Shown piece by piece: positions 1 through 10,974 of a stretch of DNA of 64,000 nt. The translations under genes were made by a program, and so were the position numbers. Numbering within the stretch: the first letter of the stretch is position 1; each line of letters opens with the position of its first letter. The stretch comes from Circinella minor. Taxonomy: Eukaryota; Mucoromycota; Mucoromycetes; Mucorales; Lichtheimiaceae. The stretch lies in assembly GCA_016758965.1 (NCBI GenBank), contig JAEPRB010000095.1, positions 1-64,000 of the forward strand, read 5' to 3'. Under the pieces are notes generated by a model. The model was not told where the DNA came from, made no database searches, and saw only the letters and a program-made list of their open reading frames with translations.

Positions 1-129
1 CTGTTTACATATCTATTGGTTTTTTTGGAATAATAGAAATAATGTTTACTAAATTTGTTCATTTCTTTGTTGTCCCTTACATGATACAAAAATACTTTTC
101 CTTTTTTTTTTTTTTTTTTTTTTTTTTGG

Positions 130-174
<45 letters not shown>

Positions 175-212
175 TATTTTGTTTTTTTTTTAAAAATTAA
201 AAAAAAAAAACA

Positions 213-246
<34 letters not shown>

Positions 247-659
247 ACGCAAATATTCTATAAATGTTCATCACATTACCAAATACTAAAAATTAGATAA
301 AGCTTTTTGACTTGTACAACAAAAAAGAGTTCAACAGAAAAGTAAAGAAAAAAACTTCGTTTTTGTAAAAAAAAAAAAAAAAATTACCGAAAAATCCTTT
401 ACGTTTCAACAAATTTTACCTGATTGGGTAATGAGCTTATCTTATCATCCCAAAAAAGTCACTCCACTTTTTTACTAATACAGCAAACAAGAGGGCGTTC
501 CAACAGCGCGATTTGTAAACCTTTTTTTTTTTTCCCCACCCCGTATCTTTTTTTTAAATTTTTTTTTCTTTTTTTTTTTCTTCTTCTTTTTTTTTTATTT
601 TATTATTATTCATTCAAAGAAGTTATATAAATAGTTATAAAATTAAGTTTTAATTAACA
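1..659. other. Intergenic, A/T homopolymer block
   Basis: No gene is visible. Positions about 100-240 consist of a T-rich run followed by an A-rich run, which together can fold back on themselves. The stretch from about 520 to 650, just before the adenylate kinase start, is pyrimidine-rich and is probably its promoter/5' leader. Short reading frames here are only translated homopolymers. Confidence 0.6.
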
Positions 660-1842
660 ATGTACCTGAGTCGACATACTTTAAGTGCTGTGCGCAAAGT
701 TATCACTACAACTCATTCAACTTCATTTCGAAAAGTATTCTTTCATGATTGTCCTGTAAATGACTTGCAACCTTTACGTCTTTTATTACTTGGTAGTCCT
801 GTAAGTAAGAATATTTTGGAAAAAAAAAATAATAACAAAAGGGCTAAAAAAAAAAAACATACATTATTTCTTTAGGGTTCTGGAAAAGGTACTCAATCCA
901 ATCGTTTACAGAAAAATTTTGGAGTCGCGCATTTATCAAGTGGTGATTTATTAAGAAAAAATATTAGTCAAAAAACAACTACTGGATTAAAAGCAAGTGA
1001 ATATATGACAAAGGGTAAACTAGTACCAGATGAAGTCATGTTATCTTTAATTGATGAAGAATTAGCTGTGATGGGTAATCCTGTAAGTTTTAAAATTCAT
1101 TATTGTTATTATTATTATTAAATACGTTTAAAAAGAAGAAAAAAAAGAAAATTAATTATTTATTTATTATTTTAGAATTGGTTATTGGATGGTTTTCCAC
1201 GAACTATTTTACAAGCAAAAGCATTGGATTCACGATTAAAAAATATTACACAACCATTAAATCTTGTGATTAATCTTGAAGTACCAGAAGAAGTGATTTT
1301 GGAACGTATTATGGGTAAGTTAAAAATTTAATTATTATTACATGGGAAATGTAATTTCTTTTTTTTTAATTAAAACATATATATATATATATATTATTAT
1401 TATAGATCGATGGGTTCACATTCCTTCAGGACGTGTATATAATTTATCTTATAATCCACCTAAAGTTCCAGGTACAGATGATATTACTGGAGAACCTTTA
1501 TCAAAAAGACCTGATGATAATCCAGAAGTTTTTCGTGTTCGTATGAAACAATATAAGGATATGTGTGCACCTATTCTTGATCATTACAGTCATTTGGCAG
1601 TCACTTTAAGAGGAAATACAAGTGATGAAATATATCCACAAATTGAACGTGAAATTGTAAATAGACTTGGTTTATTACCTGGTGCACTTTCAGTACCTTC
1701 TTCTACTTCTATGGCAACTGCTGCAGTTTCACGTCATAAGAGAGAACAAAAACAATCCACAACATCAACTCATTATTATCAAGAAAGAAATAATGATACT
1801 CATAATAATCAATCTGAAGCAATTGTAGCAGGTAGTTCATAA
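660..1842 (+). CDS. Adenylate kinase, mitochondrial GTP:AMP phosphotransferase type (AK3/Adk2-like)
   Basis: Four exons (660-800, 876-1082, 1176-1314, 1406-1842) join in frame to a 307-aa protein. It transfers a phosphate from a nucleoside triphosphate to AMP. Visible features are the P-loop GSPGSGKGTQ at about residues 45-54 (split by intron 1), the AMP-binding segment SSGDLLR, the NMP/CORE motif LLDGFPRT, and a long LID beginning DRWVHIPSGRVYN with a DDxTGEPL segment and no zinc cysteines. This cysteine-free LID is typical of the mitochondrial AK3/Adk2 group. The basic, Ser/Thr-rich N-terminus of about 40 residues could be a mitochondrial presequence. The C-terminus has a 50-residue Ser/Thr/Asn/Gln-rich tail that goes beyond the usual family length. 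A (CT)n microsatellite follows the stop. The GTP rather than ATP preference is inferred from the LID. Confidence 0.93.
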
Positions 1843-1843
1843 T

Positions 1844-1887
<44 letters not shown>

Positions 1888-2419
1888 TGAACATTATGTA
1901 ATTGTACTATCTACATACCATTCTTTTATAAATACACCCATCATCCCATCACGTCTTTTTTTTTTTTTTACACCCTCATATGTAATGTATATATAATAGT
2001 TATGAAATGATATATATATATATATATATACCAAAAAATTACCCCCCCCCGCCTTCTTTATTCGTCCTTACCTCAAATCTTTTATATATTTCTCTCTCCT
2101 TTATTTTCTTCAACTAACCTTTTCAAAATAAAAAATAAAAACTTCTTTGTTCATATGGTTTTTTTAAAATTTGATGTACGCGGAATGGATCCGAAGGAAT
2201 CCCCCTCCACCTTTCTTTCGGACTTGTACTTTTTTTTTTTTTTTTGCATAAAAAAAAATATCGGCTATTATTTATTATTTATGTTATTAAACCTTCTATT
2301 TTCTTCATCACACATATCTATTTACAATTTATATATAAAAAGGAGTTCTATTTCTCTTATATATAAAGTCTCCCATTCTTTTTATTATTATTTTACATAT
2401 TTTTATCTATTAAAAAAAA
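1843..2419. repeat. Intergenic with microsatellites: (CT)n, (TA)n, C-run
   Basis: A (CT)n tract lies at about 1849-1880, a (TA)n tract at about 2010-2030 and a ten-base C run followed by GC at about 2042-2053. This is the 3' region of the adenylate kinase gene and the promoter of the downstream phosphatase gene. No coding sequence is supported. Confidence 0.6.
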
Positions 2420-3842
2420 ATGTTTTCAATATTAAGTTGGAGAAATCCACATAAAAGAAGACTTATTATTTCTTATGGTAAAGATTGGCTTTTAGTAATT
2501 ATAATGACAGTCGTATTTTTTATGGTGGATCTCATTCCTCCATTTCATCGGGAATTCTCTGTACAAGATAAATCAATAATGTATTCTTATACAGTTAATG
2601 AAACGGTTCCTGCTTGGTCACTTGTGGTAACTTTTTTTTTTTTTATCCTTTAATTTTAAATAGATAATTAATTTTATTTTTTAGTTGATTTGTCTTTTAG
2701 GTCCAATTGTATTTATTGGACTCATTTCACTTTTTATACAAAAAAGTGTTCATGATTTTCATAGTGGTATATTAGGTAATATAAAATATATAACGCAAGA
2801 ATAATTTCTTTTGTAATTCATATTATTTTTTTTTTTTTGTTATTTAGGTTTATGTCTTGCATTATCTATGACAATTATGTTAACTGATATTATCAAGGTA
2901 AAAATTGAACTTTTTATAATGATTTATATATAATTATTGACACACACATACTCTCTCTCTATTATATATTATATATAGATTACAAGTGGACGTCCAAGAC
3001 CTGATTTTTTATCTCGATGTCAACCTATTGCTGATTCTGTTGATCCACTATTTGGTGTATCTAATGTTACTATTTGTACAACACCTATTGATTCACATAT
3101 TATGGTGGATGGTTATAAAAGTTTTCCAAGTGGTCATTCTTCTTGTATGTTTATTTTAATCATTTATTGTATTTAAAAAGAAAAAACTAAACAAAAATTA
3201 TAGTTTCATTTGCTGGATTAGGATATACTGCATTTTATCTTGGTGGTAAAATGCATATGTTTGATAAACGTGGGGTAAAAAAAATCTTTGAATTACTTTT
3301 TTTTTTTTAAAAAAAAAAATTACTTAATAATTTAAAATATTATTATATTTATGTAGCATACATATAAATGTTTTATGTTTGCATTTCCAGGTCTTGCTGC
3401 ATTATTAGTTGCTATTTCACGTACAAGAGATTATCGTCATCATTGGCAAGATGTTTTTATTGGATCATTATTAGGTAAAAAAAAAAAAAAAAGGATTCTA
3501 TGTATATAAAAAAAATATTAAATTTATTTATTTATTTATTTAGGTGCAGGTATTGCTTATTTTGCTTATCGACAATATTATCCATCACTTATACATAAAC
3601 AATGTGATAGTCCTTATGCTATGAGAAATCTTGGTGAATCTTCTTCAACGAATGATTTAGAAGTGAATAATATTAGAAATAATGATTATGATGAAGATGA
3701 TATAGAAAGTAATGGTAGTAATAATTCATTAGGTGTTAGAGTTCCAAATCATGAACCTTATAGTGATTATAATCAACAACAACCGATTAAATCACTTGGT
3801 CCACCATCCAATACATTAGCCAATGGAATTCCTAGATATTAG
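2420..3842 (+). CDS. PAP2-family lipid phosphate phosphatase (DPP1/LPP1-like)
   Basis: Seven exons (2420-2626, 2685-2775, 2848-2897, 2979-3144, 3204-3274, 3357-3474, 3544-3842) give 333 aa. It is expected to dephosphorylate diacylglycerol pyrophosphate, phosphatidate or related lipid phosphates at an internal membrane. The three PAP2 signature motifs are intact: KITSGRPRP (Kx6RP), PSGHSS, and SRTRDYRHHWQD (SRx5Hx3D). About six hydrophobic segments alternate with short loops, starting with WLLVIIMTVVFFMVDLI. The last roughly 80 residues are hydrophilic, acidic and asparagine-rich, probably a cytosolic tail. Exact substrate (DPP1 against LPP1) cannot be decided from sequence. Confidence 0.92.
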
Positions 3843-3941
3843 ATTTTTATTTTTGTCTGTTTGTATATTATATTATATATACATATATATATATCATTAT
3901 AATAATAATAGAATCACTAACAAATGTGTTTTTATAAGTTT

Positions 3942-4947
3942 TTATAAAGAAAAAGAATCTTCATATGAAATAGTATCCTCTTCAATACCAAGTTGTTCCT
4001 AATAATAATAATAATAATAATAATAATATTAAATTATTATATATAATATACTTTTTTTTTTTACTATTTACCTTGAATTCATTTAGTTTTCCAGGCATAT
4101 TTTCAGTAATAGTATTAAACATTTCACGACCCTATTTTAATTAAAGAATGAGTATATACTACGTAATTAAAAGTTAAATAATAAACTTACTTACAATTTT
4201 ACGTCTTATTCTCCATTCTTTTCTCATAAAATTATATTCTGAATCGATTTTTTGTTTTTCTTCATTGGATAATAAAATAGTATTTGATTTTAATTGATTG
4301 ATATGTATCTGAATTATATTATTCTATGTAATAATTATTATCATCATCATAAGTATAATCTATATACGTTGTACGTAGTATTTTATTAAAAAACCTTTTC
4401 AATTAATTTTGGAATTAATTCTTTAGCATCATCATTTCTTGGTTCTGATTTTAATTGTTTTAATTGTTTTTCATAAATGATATTATTTTTAGATAATAAT
4501 TCATTGTCATTATAGAATTCATTTAATTGTTTATCCATTATTTCTTGTTGTTCTTTATTATTCATTTCATTTTCTTTATCCTTTTTTTTTTTTAAAAAAA
4601 AAAAAATTATTAATAAAAATCACGTGAAACCTTTTTTTTCATGCATAAAACTTTTTTTTTTTTTTTTTTACCTGTTTGACAGAATAAATATTAGTTTTTC
4701 CATAAGTTTTTGAATAAATGATATTTTGATCAATTAAACGATCCAATATTTTAACAATATTTGCTTTTGGATATTTTCCTTTTAAATTATTAAAAATATC
4801 CGCTTTTTTTTTTTTATATTGTTTTAATAAATAAAAACATTATTTTATATATCTTTTGACTATTTATTTTAATTTTTTAAACATACTTGCATTATAAGGT
4901 CTATTAACTTTACGCATATAATCAAAGACTTCTTCTATATATAAAAG

Positions 4948-4985
<38 letters not shown>

Positions 4986-5024
4986 AATAAACTAACCTTC
5001 TGCATTTAACTTTTTTTTACTCAT
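3942..5024 (-). CDS. HOP2: Homologous-pairing protein 2 (HOP2/TBPIP)
   Basis: Seven exons on the minus strand; the first three (5024-4997, 4934-4887, 4802-4672) and the stop at 3942-3944 are fixed by phase. The protein of roughly 200 aa opens with a short lysine-rich start, then a winged-helix domain running from NRPYNATDIFNNLKGKYPKA to SKTYGKTNIYSV. A long charged coiled coil follows (KQLNEFYNDNELLSKN, KQLKQLKSEPR), then the C-terminal RKEWRIRRK segment. This domain order and length match HOP2, which works with MND1 to help DMC1/RAD51 invade homologous DNA in meiosis. The start codon lies 188 bp from that of the fusion gene on the other strand, so they share an intergenic promoter region. 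Its presence implies meiotic competence. Confidence 0.88.
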
Positions 5025-5212
5025 TTTTTATATAAATAAAAAGTGAAAGAGATGTTGTTTATAGAAAAGAGCCCTTTAACTCCGAATTATAGTTTTTTTT
5101 TTTTTTTATCTTTACTCTACTCATATAAACATTTTTCTTTTTTTTTTTTTAAAAAGAAACATTGAAACAATTTGTATTTACCTTTCTTTTGTTCTTTTTA
5201 TTTCAAACGTTA
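5025..5212. promoter_or_regulatory. Divergent promoter region, HOP2 / hydrolase-phosphatase fusion
   Basis: The 188-bp interval separates two start codons pointing away from each other. It contains T-rich tracts at about 5093-5107 and 5137-5150. A shared promoter is inferred from geometry only; no specific factor site is claimed. Confidence 0.5.
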
Positions 5213-7496
5213 ATGACCTCGCCTATTAAGGCGTCTATTACATATAAAACTGTTGCATTTGCAGTTTCTTTAGCAACAGTAGCTGGTGCAGTTTATTTAT
5301 ATAAAGATCCACGCCATTGTAGAAGACGTTTTTTATCACGATTATGGTTTATTTTATGTAAACGCGATTTAGCAGAAGCTCAATTAGAACGTCAATTAAT
5401 CAAAGAATGCAAGTAAAATATATATATATATATTATTATTATTAAAATATTTGTATATTAACTTTTCTTTTTATATTTAATATTTAAAATAGCGGAACCG
5501 GATATAATTAAAAATCATACACAATACGTTGAAATAAATGGTCATAGACTTCGTATTGTACATATTATTCATGAATTAGGAAGTAGAGTACCATTATTAG
5601 TATTTATTCATGGTTTAGGTGGTCAAGTAAGTATTTAAGGGAAGTATATATACATGTATGCAATTTATATTTATATTTATATATCTATCTATATCTATAG
5701 GTATCCCAATGGCAAAATCAAATTGAATACTTTTCACAGACCGCACATGTACTTGCAATAGATTTACTTGGATGTGGTAAAAGTGAATTAAGTTATGAGT
5801 AAGTTTCTTTTATAACAAATGATTCTAATTATGACATATAGTTGAATTAATTATATATTATATTATATATTATAGTTGGGAATCTTATACAACAGATAGT
5901 TTATCTAAAGATGTTATAAGTCTTTTAACAGAACGTTATCAATGTTCAGCTACAGTTATTATTGCACATGCTTATGGTTGTTCTATTGCAAGTAATGTAG
6001 CAGCCAATCCATCTATTCAACCTATTCTTAGAGGTCTTGTATTATTATCACCTAAAGCAAGAATTGAAGAACAACAAGTGAAAAGTAAACGTACATTAAG
6101 ATGGTTACCAGATTGGATGTTTGAAATGGCAAGAACAGCAGATAGAAAAGGTGGTTTACATTCTAAAAGTGTAGAAAGATTTTTAGGTTATGATATAGAA
6201 GATAAACTTCGTAGAGAGTAAGTTTCTAGATTCTAATTTTCTTTGATATAACAGTAACTAAATTCCCTTATTTTTATTTTAGTCAGCTCCGATGGAGTTT
6301 ATTAAATCGACCTTCTGCATATAAAAGATTTGTTTATGGTGCAAGTTTTCCAACACGTAAAACATATCGTGCTATTGGAACGGGTGTATTATTAATTAGT
6401 GGTAGTGAGGTAATAGATGAAATCAATGAATAATTAAATATCAAATAGAAATACTAATTATTTATCAAAATTAGGATAAAGTAACACCTCCAAATGATGT
6501 CAATGTCATTCGTAATTTTCTTTTGGGGCTGGACCCACAAGAGACGAATTGGGATACTATTCCTCATGCAGATAGTATAAGAGTACCTGAACCTTATATT
6601 ATACCTGATGTAGGTCATATGCCAATGGTAGTTCATCCAGAATTAGTGAATCCAGTTATTTCTGATTTTTTAATTAAAAATTGTGGTTTACATACTTTAA
6701 GTGGTGCATGGCAAGCTCAACATCGTACTAAAGGTGAAAATAAATGGGATTTAAAAAATTATGAAAAGGTAAAAAACACTTTATTTTTGAAATTTATTTA
6801 TTATATATAAAAAGGTTAATATAAATATATATATATATTCATATTCATTTTATATTAGTGGATGAGAACAAGTCCTATTACAGATGGGCCTATTGGACCT
6901 TCATTATTTCGTGCAATGAAAGTAATGAGACAAACAGATACAGATCATAGTCCATCTGGATTTTTAGCAAAATATCCAGAAATTGGTTTTATTATTGATA
7001 TTTCAAATGATATACCACCTTATAGATCAAGTGATTTTGATGGTTCACGTATTGAATATGTTAAATTAAGAACTGTATCTAAAATACCACCTGAAAAAGA
7101 TGATGTGGCTCAATTTATTCATATTGTTTCTCAATGTTGGGAAAAAAGACCTACTGCACAAATTGCTGTTCATTGTCATTATGGGTAAAGTATTATCTAT
7201 TTTATATTTTATATTTTATATAACTAAATGAATTTACTTATATATATATATAGATTTAATCGAACTGGATTTTTTATTTGTTGTTATATGATTGAAAAAT
7301 TAGGTGTTTCTGTACCTGATGCATTACGTTATTTTGCTGATGCACGTCCACCAGGAATTCGGTAAGAAATTATTATTAATAATAATAATAATAATAATAA
7401 TGATTTTTTTAACTAATAAAAAATAATATTAGACATTCTCATTTTATAGATGAACTTTATCTTCGTTATGTTTTACCACATCAACGTAGTTCATAA
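5213..7496 (+). CDS. Fusion: membrane-anchored alpha/beta-hydrolase-like domain plus HCx5R dual-specificity phosphatase
   Basis: Nine exons (5213-5408, 5493-5626, 5701-5798, 5876-6217, 6283-6409, 6475-6768, 6859-7184, 7254-7361, 7433-7496) give 562 aa. The first ATG in the open frame is at 5213. Residues about 8-30 form one membrane segment. Residues about 80-385 are an alpha/beta-hydrolase fold: oxyanion-loop motif FIHGLGG, elbow AHAYGC, Asp300 in SEDKVTPP and His347 in DVGHMP. The nucleophile position, normally Ser in GHSxG, is Ala175. Residues about 398-562 are a cysteine phosphatase domain with HCHYGFNRTG (Cys503, Arg509) and a following ARPPGI segment, which resembles the RNA 5'-triphosphatase domain of animal capping enzymes more than ordinary protein phosphatases. 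Intron 1 must be GC-AG to keep frame. The hydrolase half is probably non-catalytic and the phosphatase half active. The substrate is unknown. Confidence 0.85.
5409..5492 (+). other. GC-AG intron
   Basis: The exon ends GAA T and the intron starts GCAAGTAAAA and ends AAAATAG. Only this boundary joins exon 1 to the downstream frame reading SEPDIIKNH. The nearby GT two bases further on would put an early stop in frame. GCAAGT is the usual strong donor form seen in GC-AG introns. Confidence 0.75.
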
Positions 7497-7773
7497 ATTA
7501 TATTAAACCCTTTTTGAAATTTATCCCCCCCCCCCGCACCTTTCATTTATAATAATCTAGCAATATTACAATTTATTAATATACATCTAAACTTTACATA
7601 CACACGCAAAAAAAAAAAAAAAAAAAAAATCTGTTTCTATATTAATATTATCATCATTTTCCATTTCATATCCTTTTTTTTTTTTTTTTCATTTCAAATA
7701 AATAAATAGTTTATTTTGAGTTTACAAAAAAAGGAAAGAAAAAAAAAAAAGAGTGGTTTTTGTACAAAATGGT

Positions 7774-8365
7774 TCATGAATAATTTTTAAAATCAAGAAT
7801 GTTTTCTTCAAAATTATTATAATTATTTGAATTTAAAAGTGACAAGTTAAACATCTTGTGCTCATATGCTTCCAATTGTTCAAATGCAAGTTCTCGTATG
7901 AAGGTGACTTGTTCCTATACAATAATACGTAATAATATAAATATAAAAAAAACGCGGGTTGTACGTAGTCAAAATTATATATTACCTGTGTTTGAGTTCC
8001 ATCCTGCCAAAGTACTATATAAGTTACTCGTCCATTATTATTTTTTGAACGACTAATAATAGACTTTAAGTTTCCATGTTTTTTATTCTTATACTTTTTT
8101 TTTTTATTGAGATATTTTTTTTGACAATCGATCATTGATTTTTCTTGTATCATTTTAGTAGTATCTATTACAATAGGACGAGGAAGTTTTATACGTGTTG
8201 AAGATAAGTTCAAACGTGAAAATAATACCTATATATATATATATATAAAAAGGGGAGGGGGAAGGATTCATTACATTACAACTTATATTTCATTTAAACA
8301 AGATAATAAAATAAATTAATTTTTACATCTTTTGAAATTGTTCTATATTGTCTATTCGTTTTCAT
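7774..8365 (-). CDS. Small protein with possible chromo-shadow-like C-terminal domain
   Basis: Three exons (8365-8327, 8228-7986, 7914-7774) join in frame to 140 aa starting MKTNRQYRTISKD. Residues about 45-68 are very lysine-rich (NKKKKYKNKKHGN). After it, RVTYIVLWQDGTQTQ is followed by VTFIRELAFEQLEAYEHK, a beta-beta-beta then helix pattern with WxDG that resembles a chromo-shadow domain as in HP1-type proteins. No N-terminal chromodomain is present, and the family is assigned only by eye. A nuclear role in chromatin binding is therefore only a suggestion. The gene converges on the hydrolase-phosphatase fusion, with 277 bp between stops. Confidence 0.6.
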
Positions 8366-8534
8366 TTGTGGTTTGAGTGGGGAATGAAAAGGAAAAAGAT
8401 AATAAAATTTGAGCCACAGAATTAAAATAATTTTTCTTTATTCAACTTTAATATATATATATATAAATTATATGATGGAAAAAAAAAAAAAAAAAGAGAG
8501 AGAGAGAGAGAGAAGGGGAAAGGTGTAGAATAAA

Positions 8535-10210
8535 TTAAAAGAATAAACTAGTCAAGTAAGAAGTACTAATAAATGTATCAATTATAGATTCAATAGTATA
8601 AATGATTTCTTCAAGGGAAGGTATTAAGGAAAAATTTCCACTATTATTTTCTTTAAAAACAGTTTCAACAACGCCAATTAATGCCTCTAAAATAACACCG
8701 AGAAATTCATTTTTAACCTTGATATCCGTCGTCCAACTTTTCAAAACATTGAAAACAACGTTCATGGGATTAAACTGAAAAGAACGACCAGGGGCGGTTT
8801 CTTGTAAAGTATTCAAATTATAGGTAGCAAATGAATAGAGTGATGTGGCAATTTGGATACTCAAAGGTTTAACATTACGCATCAATGCATTAGTCAACTT
8901 TTCAAGTTGAACATCATCATTCAAAAGAGCGTATAAACCATTATCAGTACCATCCATACTTTTACTTGTTAACAAATTACCCAAATAGCTTTCAAAGACA
9001 TTAAAAGTATCAGCTGCGCGAGTTAATATATGCATCATAAAGTAAGAGGCACGAACATGTCCTTTAATCAAATTGAGATGGAAATCAGCGACTTGTTCGA
9101 ATGTCTTGATCAAATGCAAACGCATATCTCCATTTTTTAAAAATTTTCCTTGGGAATCATTTTGATTAAAAAAATTAAAAATAAGTCCTAAGATATTATC
9201 AACGAGGTATTTAATAAGGCTTCCAACAAGCTCGAGGATAGTATCGATTACATTGACAACATCGAAAACAGGATCTGCTTTGGCTCCATCTCCTCCTTCT
9301 GCTGGAGGATCTTGAAATCGTACATGTTGATCAACAACAGGTCTGATTTCTGTACGAAGAGATGTGAGTATAGTTTCAATTTGACCATCGGCTAATTCTT
9401 GAATAATGTCCTTGTTAATGTCGGTTTCTACAGCCAGCAATTTTTTATTGAATTCCTTGACAGATGATTCCAAAATATTGATTACACGTTCAATAGGACT
9501 ATCACCAGAACCATAGCTTGTAAAGGCGGTTTCGACAACGGGACGCATATTGGTAAAAGACGTAAAAATAGTAGATATATCTACTTGACCAACGACACCT
9601 ATAATACCATTTTTGGTTTCTTTTATGGAATCCATTATAAAGTTACGTACGCCATTCATTATTTCATCATGAAGGCTAGATAATACGCGTTTATCTTCTT
9701 CACTAATGGTAGCTTCTTTTTGTTCTTTATCAGAAACGATTTCTTCTTTTTCAGCATCAAGAGCGATATATTTTTGTTCTTGCATTACTTCTCGCATTAA
9801 ATTATCTTTGGATACACGGAATCCGTCACCTAATGTTGTATGTATGTTCTCCTTATCGGCAAAAACAAGTTCAATAATAGAATCAATAGAAATAGGTGCA
9901 TCGGAACCACGCTGTTTTGCATCCATGGCTAATGTTGCATCTATATCCTTTGCAATAGAATGTGCAAGTTCGCCAATCCCATCTTCAAATATAATAGCAT
10001 TTTCTCTTAAATTAATGTCTAAAGATGTATCTTCTACATTCAACTATTATAATTATAGAATTGACGTTGTTATTTATTTACTGTTCTTCTTTTCTTTTGA
10101 TTATTATTGTATAAACTCATAAACATTTCATTTCTCATTACCTGTTCTTTTTCTGTAAGTGCAAAGACCAATGGTATAATGGCCAATCCAGTAAAGTAAG
10201 TAAACTTCAT
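8535..10210 (-). CDS. Cysteine-free secreted protein of unknown function
   Basis: Two exons (10210-10142 and 10043-8535) give 525 aa. The first exon encodes a clear signal peptide, MKFTYFTGLAIIPLVFA, with likely cleavage after VFA. The mature protein has no cysteine and almost no tryptophan, and looks largely alpha-helical with amphipathic repeats (for example VVNVIDTILELVGSLIKYLV and VILEALIGVVETVF). One hydrophobic stretch near the middle could be buried or membrane-associated. I do not recognise the family. It may be a cell-surface or secreted helical bundle. A perfect 14-bp palindrome lies about 640 bp upstream. Confidence 0.8.
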
Positions 10211-10943
10211 ATTTACTATAATAAAAATAAACGTAAAACGAAAAAGAAGAACACTTGATAATAACAATGAGAGAAAAAAAAAAGCTTTAAAACCTTAGGA
10301 ATTTTTTTTAATAGTAAAAGAATATAACATTTCTTATAAAATTATGCAAGCCAACAAAATGGGAATGTATTTTATCGTACGTAAAAGAAATCAAAGAATG
10401 GTTGTTCTTTTCTTGTACATTCTCTAATCATGTCATCTGGTCTTGATAATTATAAGTTTTTTTTTTTTTTTTTTTTTTGTTACCTTTCGTGCTATTTTAC
10501 ATAACTAATAACATGTTGTATATCTGTTTTATATAATATACATTTAGTTATTGCGCTCTTGTTTTTTTTTATTGATACCTATTATTAAACGCTTTATAAA
10601 TTTCTTGATAATCATAGTATTAGTGATATATAATATATATATATTTTCGAAATAAAAAAGAAATATCATCCGTCGTGATTTGGTATGTAGTATATACGAT
10701 CGGTAATATATTCTCATATATTGTAACATAGTAATTGTACGTAATAGATATGTAATATACATATTCATTTAAAATAGATTTGAAGTAATATATTAGAGAA
10801 GAAACCCGGTAGATATCGTTTTTACTAGCTGGATTTTGATCTTGTCCGGAATTCCGGAAAACAGGAATGACAATACATAATTATTATGCTACGTAATTGA
10901 ATATATGTTCTTTTCATTTTTATATATAGAATACATACGTAAT

Positions 10944-10974
<31 letters not shown>

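Noticed and set aside
424..875. Open frames rich in Phe/Lys upstream of and across exon 1 of adenylate kinase
   Set aside because: They are translations of homopolymer runs or run through the first intron of the real gene.
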